A stretch of 64,000 bases of DNA from Streptomyces griseus (lineage in GTDB: Bacteria; Actinomycetota; Actinomycetes; Nanopelagicales; Nanopelagicaceae): assembly GCA_945865365.1 (NCBI GenBank), contig CAMBDL010000003.1:1-64000 (forward strand), written 5' to 3'. Shown one piece after another: positions 52,650 through 60,693 of the stretch (positions are counted from its first letter, which is position 1; each line of letters starts with the position of its first letter). Made by a program: the position numbers and the translations under genes. A model generated the notes under the pieces. The model did no database searches, was not told where the DNA came from, and saw only the letters and a program-made list of their open reading frames with translations.

Positions 52650-53876
52650 ATGAAAGCGCTAGTTATAGGCGCGGGCGGAGTTGGCGCAGCAATAGTCAAT
52701 ATCGCCTCACGCAAAAGCTTTATTACATCAATGGTGGTTGCAGATCGAACTCTGTCTCGAGCCGAGGGCGCAGTAGCACGGGTCAAAGATTCACGTTTTT
52801 CTGCCGCTGAAGTCAACGCCGCAGAGTTAGAAGATCTGCGCGCCTTAATCCGAAAAGTCAAGCCTGACGTTGTTATCAATGCGGTGGATCCACGATTTGT
52901 TATGCCGATCTTTCTTGCATGTGAAATTGAAAATATTAATTACATTGATATGGCCATGTCGCTGTCGCGTCCACACCCTCACTATCCAAACTCTGAAACT
53001 GGTGTAAAGCTAGGCGATGAACAGTTTGCGCGCGATTGGAACTGGAAAGAGCGCGATATCTTCGCCTTAGTCGGAATGGGCATTGAACCTGGTATGAGCG
53101 ATGTCTTCGCCCGTTACGCGTCAGACCATCTCTTTAGCCGATTAGATTCAATAACAATTATGGATGGCTCTAATTTAACGGTGGAGGGCTACGACTTTGC
53201 CCCATCATTTTCAATTTGGACAACTATTGAAGAGTGTTTAAATCCACCATTGGTTTGGGAGGACGGTCGCGGCTGGTTTACTACTGAACCATTTAGTGAA
53301 ATCGAAATCTTTGACTTTCCGGAAGGAATTGGACCGGTCGAGTGTGTCAACGTAGAGCATGAAGAAGTAGTTTTGATTCCACAAAAAGTTGATGCTAAGA
53401 AAGTTAACTTCAAGTATGGCTTAGGCGCGCAGTTCATCACAACGTTGAAGACAATTCATATGTTAGGCATGGATCGCAAAGAGAGTGTTGATGTTCAGGG
53501 AATTTCAGTTTCACCGCGTGACTTGCTTGCAGCCTCGCTTCCAGATCCAGCAACCCTTGGCTCGCGTATGAAAGGTAAGACTTGTGCTGGTGCTTTAGTA
53601 AAGGGCCTCAATAAAGCGGGTCAACCCTATGCATGTTATTTGTATAACGTCGTTGATAATGAGTGGTCAATGAAAAATTATGGAGATCAAGCCGTGGTCT
53701 GGCAGACCGCAATTAATCCAATTATTGCGATGGAGTTGATCCATACTGGAATCTGGAAACCCGAAGGTGTTGCAGGTCCAGAGTGGTTTGAGGCAAAGCC
53801 TTTCTTAGACTTACTAGAATCTTATGGAACTGAGTGGAAGATTCGCGATGAGGATCCAGCTGGAATCGTTATTTAA
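52650..53876 (+). CDS. Saccharopine dehydrogenase-like NAD(P)-dependent oxidoreductase
   Basis: A 408-aa Rossmann-fold enzyme of the saccharopine dehydrogenase / carboxynorspermidine synthase group. The nucleotide-binding loop is 'MKALVIGAGGVGAAIVNIA', with 'VVADRTLSRAE' giving NADP-type specificity, 'VINAVDPRFVMPIFLACEIENINYIDMA' next, and a substrate domain 'VGMGIEPGMSDVFARYASDHLF'. The exact reaction (lysine, polyamine or other amino-acid chemistry) cannot be decided. ATG 52650 follows GAGAGG; the ORF track's upstream start overlaps no RBS. It is the first gene of an operon: the GMC ATG follows its TAA directly. Confidence 0.85.
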   Translation: MKALVIGAGGVGAAIVNIASRKSFITSMVVADRTLSRAEGAVARVKDSRFSAAEVNAAELEDLRALIRKVKPDVVINAVDPRFVMPIFLACEIENINYIDMAMSLSRPHPHYPNSETGVKLGDEQFARDWNWKERDIFALVGMGIEPGMSDVFARYASDHLFSRLDSITIMDGSNLTVEGYDFAPSFSIWTTIEECLNPPLVWEDGRGWFTTEPFSEIEIFDFPEGIGPVECVNVEHEEVVLIPQKVDAKKVNFKYGLGAQFITTLKTIHMLGMDRKESVDVQGISVSPRDLLAASLPDPATLGSRMKGKTCAGALVKGLNKAGQPYACYLYNVVDNEWSMKNYGDQAVVWQTAINPIIAMELIHTGIWKPEGVAGPEWFEAKPFLDLLESYGTEWKIRDEDPAGIVI

Positions 53877-55547
53877 ATGAAGAGAGAGTTCGATGTACTC
53901 ATCATCGGTTCTGGTTTTGGTGGCTCAGTCTCTGCCCTTCGCCTGCGTGAAAAGGGCTACAGCGTTGCAGTATTAGAGGCTGGACGCCGCTTTGAGGACA
54001 GAGATTTTCCTAAAACATCCTGGCGACTTCGCAAGTTTCTCTTTGCGCCAGCATTAGGTTGTTACGGGATCCAACGAATTCATGTTTTACCCGACGTTTT
54101 AGTTTTGGCGGGTGCTGGAGTCGGCGGCGGTTCATTGGTCTATGCAAATACTTTGTATCAACCGGGCGACGAATACTTTAAAGACCCACACTGGTCAGGT
54201 ATTACGGATTGGAAATCTGAACTAGAGCCTTGGTTTGACCAAGCACGACGCATGCTAGGTGTTATAGAGAATCCTTACTTTTCTCCAAGTGATCGAGCCA
54301 TGAAAGATGTTGCCGATGAGATGGGTGTGGGGCATACATTTCAAATGGCACCAGTGGGAATTTTTTTTGGAGAAGGTCAAGGTATCAAATCAGCCGATCC
54401 TTTCTTTGGTGGCGTGGGTCCTGAACGCAGTGGTTGTCAGCAATGTGGTGCATGCATGACTGGCTGTCAATTCAATGCAAAAAATACTTTGCCGAAGAAT
54501 TATTTAGGATTAGCTGAATCTGCAGGTGCAAAGGTTTTCCCAATGACTACCGTTAAGTCACTTAAGGAAAATGAAGATGCCACGTGGGAAATTAGTGCAG
54601 TAAAAACCAATGACCCATATGCAACGATAGTAAAATTTAAAGCAGATTACGTGATAGTTGCTGCAGGCACTTTTAATACTCAGAAGCTTTTGCATGACAT
54701 GAAGCGAAAAAATCTGCCAAAATTATCTGACCACCTTGGAAAGCTCTCGCGCACAAATAGTGAAGCCCTCACTGGCGCTATGATGAAGGACACCACAATA
54801 GATTTTAGCCAAGGTAGCGCAATTACTTCTTCATTCTTTCCTGATGAGCACACACACATTGAGCCCGTTCGCTATGGCAAGGGCAGCAACTTCATGGGGC
54901 TTATGCAAACAATTATGACTGAAGGTTACGATTCAAAAACTCGGCGCAGACATTGGTTAAAGCAGTTTGTAGCTAACCCGGCATTGCTTGGAAAGATTCT
55001 CAATGTGCGCCGTTGGAGTCAGCGCACTGTTATCGCTTTGACTATGCAAAATGTTGATTCATCTGTAACCGTGCGCGGCAAACGCGGGCTGTTTGGTTGG
55101 CGCTTAACCTCGACTAACGACCCTCTCAAACCTAACGCCACGTATATTCCTGCAGCTAATGAAGTAGTAAGGCGTATCGCCGAAAAACATGGTGGCATCG
55201 CTGGTGGCCATATTGGTGATTTGATCGATGCGCCTTTTACCGCTCACTTTGTGGGTGGCTGTGTCATTGGTGATACATCTGAAAATGGCGTCATTGATCC
55301 ATACCATCGCGTATACAACTATCCGACTTTGCACATTATTGATGGCTCAACAATCACGGCTAACTTGGGAGTTAATCCATCGCTGACAATTACAGCCCAG
55401 GCCGAACGTGCAGTGTCGCTGTGGCCTAATAAAGGTGAGATAGATTTACGTCCGGTGCAAGGCCAAGAATACAAGCGGTTATCCCCAACTGCTCCGCATA
55501 ATCCCTTTGTTCCAAGCGGTGCAATTGGTCAACTAAAAATTAATTAG
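53877..55547 (+). CDS. GMC-type FAD oxidoreductase (cholesterol oxidase-like)
   Basis: A 556-aa flavoenzyme. The FAD-binding motif is 'FDVLIIGSGFGGSVSALRLREKGYSVAVLEAG', then 'VLAGAGVGGGSLVYANTLYQP', as in cholesterol oxidases. A Cys-rich insert 'CQQCGACMTGCQFNAKNTLPKNYL' is typical of this subgroup and could bind a metal or form disulphides. The C-terminus has 'TAHFVGGCVIGD' and 'LHIIDGSTITANLGVNPSLTITAQAERA', the GMC active-site region. No signal peptide is present. The substrate is probably an alcohol or sterol-like lipid. It abuts the saccharopine dehydrogenase-like gene and precedes the SDR gene by 7 bp. Confidence 0.9.
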   Translation: MKREFDVLIIGSGFGGSVSALRLREKGYSVAVLEAGRRFEDRDFPKTSWRLRKFLFAPALGCYGIQRIHVLPDVLVLAGAGVGGGSLVYANTLYQPGDEYFKDPHWSGITDWKSELEPWFDQARRMLGVIENPYFSPSDRAMKDVADEMGVGHTFQMAPVGIFFGEGQGIKSADPFFGGVGPERSGCQQCGACMTGCQFNAKNTLPKNYLGLAESAGAKVFPMTTVKSLKENEDATWEISAVKTNDPYATIVKFKADYVIVAAGTFNTQKLLHDMKRKNLPKLSDHLGKLSRTNSEALTGAMMKDTTIDFSQGSAITSSFFPDEHTHIEPVRYGKGSNFMGLMQTIMTEGYDSKTRRRHWLKQFVANPALLGKILNVRRWSQRTVIALTMQNVDSSVTVRGKRGLFGWRLTSTNDPLKPNATYIPAANEVVRRIAEKHGGIAGGHIGDLIDAPFTAHFVGGCVIGDTSENGVIDPYHRVYNYPTLHIIDGSTITANLGVNPSLTITAQAERAVSLWPNKGEIDLRPVQGQEYKRLSPTAPHNPFVPSGAIGQLKIN

Positions 55548-55554
55548 GAGAAAA

Positions 55555-56325
55555 ATGCAGAGCTGGGCATTAGTTACTGGAGCAACATCTGGAATTGGTG
55601 AGAGCTTTACTCGCCTACTTGCTGCAAACAATTACAACATTGTTTTAGTTGCACGAGATGTTAATCGCCTGAATGAACGGGCTCAAGCGCTGGAATCAAA
55701 GTTTGGAGTAAAGACCCAGATACTTCAAGCCGATTTGGCTACAGAAGTTGGGTGTGCACTGATCGAAGAATTTGTATTCAATAACCAGATCGATGTCTTA
55801 ATCAACAATGCTGGCTTTGGAATCAATAAGTCATTCACCACCAGTGGCTTAGCGATCGAACAAGAGATGTTGAATGTCTTAGTACGCACGCCCATGCGCC
55901 TTATGCACTGCGTTCTACCTTCAATGAAGGCGCGTGACAAGGGAATCATTATTAATGTCTCCTCCGTTGCAGGCTGGATCGCTGGAGGTACTTATAGTGC
56001 CTCGAAGTCATATCTGACGGTGCTCTCAGAGTCGCTTAATACCGAGCTTGCCGCTACAAAAATTCGTGTCAGCGCTTTGTGTCCCGGCTTTACTCGCACC
56101 GAGTTTCATCAAAGAGGCAGAATGTCGATGAAAGGCTTGCCAGTGTTCATGTGGCTAGATGCCGATGCGCTAGTAGCCAAGTCATGGAGCGAGGCCCTGG
56201 CAGGTAAGGCGGTCTCGGTTCCAGGTTGGCAATATAAACTCCTGACATTCATCATCTATTTACTGCCACGGCCATTTATTAGAAAAATAGGAATGAATGT
56301 GCGCGTTAAGCAGCGCACTCCTTGA
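55555..56325 (+). CDS. Short-chain dehydrogenase/reductase
   Basis: A 256-aa classical SDR. It shows 'ALVTGATSGIGESFTRLLA' (TGxxxGIG), 'LINNAGFG' (NNAG), 'IINVSSVAGWIAGGTYSASKSYL' (catalytic Ser, YxxxK) and 'VSALCPGFTRTEF' (PG motif). A C-terminal hydrophobic stretch (LLTFIIYLLPRPFI) suggests membrane association, as in DltE-like lipid-modifying SDRs. AGGAG lies 6 bp before ATG 55555. It is the third gene of the operon and may reduce or oxidise the product of the GMC enzyme. Confidence 0.92.
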   Translation: MQSWALVTGATSGIGESFTRLLAANNYNIVLVARDVNRLNERAQALESKFGVKTQILQADLATEVGCALIEEFVFNNQIDVLINNAGFGINKSFTTSGLAIEQEMLNVLVRTPMRLMHCVLPSMKARDKGIIINVSSVAGWIAGGTYSASKSYLTVLSESLNTELAATKIRVSALCPGFTRTEFHQRGRMSMKGLPVFMWLDADALVAKSWSEALAGKAVSVPGWQYKLLTFIIYLLPRPFIRKIGMNVRVKQRTP

Positions 56326-56433
56326 TTGGGTGAGCTGGATTCACCGCGATTCTTAAGGTATGAGGCGATTTTAACAGGATATTTTCAGGCAAATTTCGCT
56401 ACGATTGCTAAATACTAAGTGGAGGTTTTTATC

Positions 56434-57075
56434 ATGCGTAAGTTAGCAACTCTTGGCACTATCTTATTTTTTGCTGTAAGCGTGATAATTGCACCTCCCG
56501 CTTCTGCTGCCGTCAAGATTAGTAATGGTGTTGCATGCACTAAATCTGGATCGATTAAAAAGACAAGCAACGGCAAATATAAGTGCGGCAAGAATCCACT
56601 ATCTACTAGTAAAAAATTGACATGGCTGTCAATAGACTGTCTGACAATGGCTAATGGTTACAACAAAGCAAAATCAATGTTACCCGCTGCAAAAATTGCA
56701 ACAGATAAAACTGTCGCTAATTTTGATGCTGATATTCAAAACCAAAAATTAGTGCTTGAAACAACGTTGGTCAAAATTGAACTTTATAAAGTTAAAATGG
56801 CGGATTCCATGGCAAAACTTGCCGCATTGAAAGCCGATACGGCAAATCTAACAAAGAATAAAAACAACATCGATTCCTACCAGCGGGCTGTAACCTCCTG
56901 GAATAGTGCTATCGCAAGTCTTACAAAGATCACAGGTCCCACTGGTGACGTACAACGTGCGATTAATCGCATAACTAGCTTTAAAACCACAGCGCTAGCC
57001 TCTTATGGTGGAATTAAGGTCGATCTAGCAAATAGTTTAACCACCACAAAACTAATGTGTAGCAAGGGTCTCTAA
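56434..57075 (+). CDS. Secreted protein with short Cys-pair N-terminal domain
   Basis: A 213-aa exported protein. GTGGAGG lies 9 bp before ATG 56434, so the GTG start at 56419 in the ORF track is rejected. The signal peptide (MRKLATLGTILFFAVSVIIAPPASAA) is followed by a compact domain 'VKISNGVACTKSGSIKKTSNGKYKCGKNP', a pattern I recall recurring at the front or end of many secreted proteins of freshwater actinobacteria. The rest (about 65-190) is helical and coiled-coil-like, with Cys near both ends (SIDCL, LMCSKGL). The function is unknown; a surface or cell-wall role is inferred. Confidence 0.75.
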   Translation: MRKLATLGTILFFAVSVIIAPPASAAVKISNGVACTKSGSIKKTSNGKYKCGKNPLSTSKKLTWLSIDCLTMANGYNKAKSMLPAAKIATDKTVANFDADIQNQKLVLETTLVKIELYKVKMADSMAKLAALKADTANLTKNKNNIDSYQRAVTSWNSAIASLTKITGPTGDVQRAINRITSFKTTALASYGGIKVDLANSLTTTKLMCSKGL

Positions 57076-57093
57076 AGAGCTTTCTTGTAACTA

Positions 57094-57115
57094 CCGCCTT
57101 CCATCAAGAGGGTGG
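57094..57115 (+). terminator. Possible terminator after the secreted protein gene
   Basis: CCGCCTTC and GAGGGTGG form an 8-bp stem (two G-U pairs) with loop CATCAA, 18 bp after the stop at 57075. Only GGCTTTCCC follows, so the U tract is weak. Confidence 0.3.
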
Positions 57116-57162
57116 GGCTTTCCCTATGTGGATTTCTCAATACTCTGACTTAGATTGCATAG

Positions 57163-58530
57163 ATGCGCACTGCCATTATTCGAAGCATAGGAGCTGTGCT
57201 ATTAATCGTGCACTGTCTGCTGAGCGTTTTTGGAAACTATAAAGGACTCTGGAGCGAACTTTTTCTTTATAACGCTATTGTGCTGTGTGCAATTTTTGTC
57301 ACTGTAAATGCGCCTCGAATAACTGACCCATTCGCACAGTCGATCATCGTTGGAGCTTTAATATTCTGGCTCGTGGGTTCAGTTATCTCAAGCCTTTCAA
57401 CATATGGCATCATCCCCGCCTTGTCGCCACATATATCTAACCTGGCGTATCTACTTTTTTACCCTCCAGCAATAATCGGCATCACTCGATTAATTACACC
57501 AAGCCGGAAGCTATCTCTTTTGGAGATCTTTGACGCCTTTATCTTCGGTCTTGGATTAAGCACGTTAGGGGCCGCTCTATTTCTGAAGCCGCTATTGCCA
57601 CACTTTGATGGTGATTTATTCACTAGTTTCTTTGCAATTAGTTACCCAATCGCCGACCTGATCCTTATATCCATAACGCTTTCCCTAATCGCATCCGAAG
57701 GCTTCTCCCAAGCATCACTCATTCTTACTTGTGGAATCCTCATTTTCACAGCTACGGATTTATTATTCCTGTGGCTCAATGTTCAGGGAAGTTACAGTTT
57801 TGGCACAGTAGTTGACGATGGATGGCTTGTTGGACTGCTCTTGATCTCAGAAAGTGCGTGGCATCAGAGTAGTGAGGGTTTGCACGAAAGGGGAATTAAT
57901 CCCATCCTGATTGCATTATCAATTTTTCTTAGTGCGACATTACTTGCTGGAATAGCGCTTAAGCCAGGATACTTTCCACAATTTGTCCTATTACCCGCGG
58001 TAATTACTTTGCTACTTACTTTTATTCGAATGACAATTGCACTACGTGCTGCGAAAAACATTGGCCACGAAAGAATCCTTGCGCGAACTGATGAACTGAC
58101 AGGCTTACCAAATCGACGCCGTTTGATATCAGAGATTGAAAGTTTTATCGCTAAAGATGGCGCTCTCCTTCTTCTAGATCTCGATGGATTTAAACCAGTC
58201 AATGATGCGCATGGCCATGAAACTGGCGATAAAGTTCTGCAGCAAGTTGCCCTTAGATTCAGCCGTGCCCTACCTTCTACTGCACTTCTCGCACGATTAG
58301 GTGGCGATGAGTTTGGTGTGCTCTATGAAGGAAGCCATGAATCGGCAATGGAGATTGCTCTAGCACTTCGTGCAACGCTGAGTTATCCATTTAGAATTAA
58401 TAGCGACGAGATTCTTATCGGAGTCAGTATTGGAGTCGCAGCAAATAATGGTGCGACGGACTTACTCAAACGCGCCGACTTGGCAATGTACCGCGCTAAA
58501 CGTGAGGGTATTGGCGTATGTCAACTTTAA
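57163..58530 (+). CDS. Membrane-bound GGDEF diguanylate cyclase
   Basis: A 455-aa protein. Roughly eight or nine N-terminal membrane spans (residues 1-290) form a sensor region of MASE type, followed by a C-terminal GGDEF domain: 'ARTDELTGLPNRRRLISEIE', 'ALLLLDLDGFKPVNDAHGHETGDKVL' and the intact signature 'RLGGDEFGVLYEG' (about 379). It should make cyclic di-GMP from GTP. No inhibitory RxxD site is seen five residues before GGDEF, and no EAL or PAS domain is attached. Its 3' end overlaps the convergent photolyase gene by 35 bp. ATG 57163 has no clear ribosome binding site and may be leaderless. Confidence 0.9.
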   Translation: MRTAIIRSIGAVLLIVHCLLSVFGNYKGLWSELFLYNAIVLCAIFVTVNAPRITDPFAQSIIVGALIFWLVGSVISSLSTYGIIPALSPHISNLAYLLFYPPAIIGITRLITPSRKLSLLEIFDAFIFGLGLSTLGAALFLKPLLPHFDGDLFTSFFAISYPIADLILISITLSLIASEGFSQASLILTCGILIFTATDLLFLWLNVQGSYSFGTVVDDGWLVGLLLISESAWHQSSEGLHERGINPILIALSIFLSATLLAGIALKPGYFPQFVLLPAVITLLLTFIRMTIALRAAKNIGHERILARTDELTGLPNRRRLISEIESFIAKDGALLLLDLDGFKPVNDAHGHETGDKVLQQVALRFSRALPSTALLARLGGDEFGVLYEGSHESAMEIALALRATLSYPFRINSDEILIGVSIGVAANNGATDLLKRADLAMYRAKREGIGVCQL

Positions 58531-59860
58531 TCTCTTTCAGGCGCGCTAGTGATTCAAGTCGCTCAAGCCCATGATCCACAATTCGCTGCGGATATGAAAT
58601 ATCGATCTGATGCAACCAGGGTTCATGAATCTGTGCGGCGGGTAAGTGAGCTAGTTCAGGAATATATCTACGGATGTAGTCGCCATTCTCATCAAAGCGC
58701 TTACCTTGTTCTACTGGATTAAAGACACGGTAGTACGGTGAGGCATCGGTACCAGTGCCTGCTGTCCACTGCCAACCGTGAGCATTTGAAGCTACATCGT
58801 AATCAACTAAGTGTTCCATGAAGAAATCTGCGCCCAGCTGCCATTCAAGGTGTAAATCCTTAACTAAAAATGAGGCTACCACCATGCGTGTGCGGTTATG
58901 CATCCACCCTTCCTGCACGAGTTGGCGCATTGCAGCATCTACAAATGGGTACCCTGTCTTTCCAGCTTTCCACGCTTCGAATTTTTCATCTGGCTGGTTG
59001 TAACGCATATCCGCAAAGCGTGGTGCATAATAATTTTTTTCGGTTCCAGGATTATTGAAAAGTACGTCGGCATAAAACTCACGCCAGGCAATCTCTTTAC
59101 GAAACACATCGTGAGCTTTGCTTTCACCAAGATCAACTAACAAGGTTCGTGGATGTATTTCGCCCCACTTCAAATGTGCACCAAGCTTGCTGGTTCCATC
59201 TATGCCTGGAATATTGCGGCTCTCGTCATAACTATCGAGTCCATTTTTCTTAAAGTATGCCCATCGTGCCAACGCCGCTTTTTCACCAGCTACTGAAATT
59301 CTTGTTCCTTCTGGAATTTTCCAATCCGGAAAATTTCTATCGCGCTCAGTTGGAGTTGCGCACTGTATATTCTTTGGTGCCGCAACTGGCTTACGCCACC
59401 CATGCACGCACCAGGCGCGATAAAAAGGGGTGTACACCTTGTACGGTGTCGAATCACTTGGTTTCAGGACCCTGCCTGGTGCAACTGCGTACGGGCTTCC
59501 TGTTGAAATAAGTGGAATCCCTGCAGCTGCAACTCCTTCATCGCGCGCAACTCCATAGGGCTCATACTCTTTAGAAATATGCACTGCTGAAGCGTTGTAG
59601 CGTTGTAGCAAACTCTGCAATACGTCTACCTGATTACCCACCATCACATGCAATGAGTTACCTAATGAATCATCCAAAGCTCGAAGTGATGCTCCTAGGT
59701 AGGCTAAACGCTTACTCCCTGATTCATCAATCAAATTCTTATCTAGAATAAATACTGGAACTACTTCATCACTACTTGCGATAGCCTCTAAAAGTGCAGG
59801 GTGATCAGTGATTCGGAGGTCACGACGAAACCAGATAATGCTTCTTTTAGGCCCAGACAT
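58496..59860 (-). CDS. phr: Deoxyribodipyrimidine photolyase
   Basis: A light-driven repair enzyme for cyclobutane pyrimidine dimers; 454 aa. The N-terminal Rossmann domain ('SIIWFRRDLRITDHPALLEAI') binds the antenna cofactor. The C-terminal FAD domain has 'KEIAWREFYADVLF', 'MRQLVQEGWMHNRTRMVVASFLVKDL', 'DYDVASNAHGWQWTAGTGTDASPYYRVFNP' and 'YIRRYIPELAHLP', which fit class I CPD photolyases. ATG 59860 lies only 17 bp from the divergent esterase start; CATAAT upstream could serve as the -10 box of a leaderless transcript. Confidence 0.95.
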   Translation of the reverse strand: MSGPKRSIIWFRRDLRITDHPALLEAIASSDEVVPVFILDKNLIDESGSKRLAYLGASLRALDDSLGNSLHVMVGNQVDVLQSLLQRYNASAVHISKEYEPYGVARDEGVAAAGIPLISTGSPYAVAPGRVLKPSDSTPYKVYTPFYRAWCVHGWRKPVAAPKNIQCATPTERDRNFPDWKIPEGTRISVAGEKAALARWAYFKKNGLDSYDESRNIPGIDGTSKLGAHLKWGEIHPRTLLVDLGESKAHDVFRKEIAWREFYADVLFNNPGTEKNYYAPRFADMRYNQPDEKFEAWKAGKTGYPFVDAAMRQLVQEGWMHNRTRMVVASFLVKDLHLEWQLGADFFMEHLVDYDVASNAHGWQWTAGTGTDASPYYRVFNPVEQGKRFDENGDYIRRYIPELAHLPAAQIHEPWLHQIDISYPQRIVDHGLERLESLARLKEIKVDIRQYPHV

Positions 59861-59877
59861 GGGTAGATTTAACCATT

Positions 59878-60693
59878 ATGAATGAGATTAAGCGCTTTCA
59901 AATCCGCGGAGTTCCGGGAGAAGTTAAACGCGTTCGCTTCGGTGATAGAACCGTTGATTATTGGCTGCCAAAGCAGGAGCCAGAGCATCTGCTGATTGCC
60001 CATGACGGGCAGAATATTTTTGATGGAACTACATCTACTCACCGCCACCAAACGTGGCAGATGGCCCAATCAGCGCTAAGAGTGAGTAAATCCTTAAACA
60101 TCAATCCTCCGGCAATTATCGGAGTCTGGCACAGTCAATCAAAGGAGAATCCATGGGGACGCGGAAAGGATCTCACTCCTGCACGATATTTTCGTGAGGG
60201 TCTTCCTGTACATACAGACTTCGCTGATATTTTAGTTGCTGATCAATTAGAGAGTGATCAGTATTTAGCAACTATCTTTAATGAAATCATTCCGGCAATC
60301 GCTCCTCGTGTATCACCTACACATACAGCGATGATCGGTTCTAGCATGGGCGGTTTAGCTACTTTGTATGCAATCGGGGAAAATCCACATATGTTCAATA
60401 CAGCGTTAGCGCTTTCACCACATTGGCCCTTTGCAGGTAATGGATTAGTAGAAAAAACGATTTCGTCACTGCCAGCACCAGGAAGCCACAAAATCTGGAT
60501 GAGTCACGGCACGAAAGGTTTGGACTCCGCCTACGCACCATTTCAAATCTATGCAGATCAACTTCTTCGTGCTCGCGGTTACCAATCCCATGACTTTAAA
60601 AGCAAGGTGTACAACCGCAGTGGACATAATGAACGTTCATGGGCTAAGTATTTAGATCAACCACTGCGCTTCTGGTTAGATGGTAAAAATTAA
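59878..60693 (+). CDS. Esterase D / enterochelin esterase-like alpha/beta hydrolase
   Basis: A 271-aa serine hydrolase of the putative-esterase family (PF00756). 'LLIAHDGQNIFDG' is the oxyanion region, 'AMIGSSMGGLATLYAI' holds the nucleophile (GSSMG), and 'HDFKSKVYNRSGHNERSWAKYL' holds the probable catalytic His. No signal peptide is present. The substrate is unknown. ATG 59878 lies 17 bp from the phr start and has no ribosome binding site, so a leaderless message is likely. Its stop overlaps the convergent amylase stop by 4 bp. Confidence 0.88.
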   Translation: MNEIKRFQIRGVPGEVKRVRFGDRTVDYWLPKQEPEHLLIAHDGQNIFDGTTSTHRHQTWQMAQSALRVSKSLNINPPAIIGVWHSQSKENPWGRGKDLTPARYFREGLPVHTDFADILVADQLESDQYLATIFNEIIPAIAPRVSPTHTAMIGSSMGGLATLYAIGENPHMFNTALALSPHWPFAGNGLVEKTISSLPAPGSHKIWMSHGTKGLDSAYAPFQIYADQLLRARGYQSHDFKSKVYNRSGHNERSWAKYLDQPLRFWLDGKN

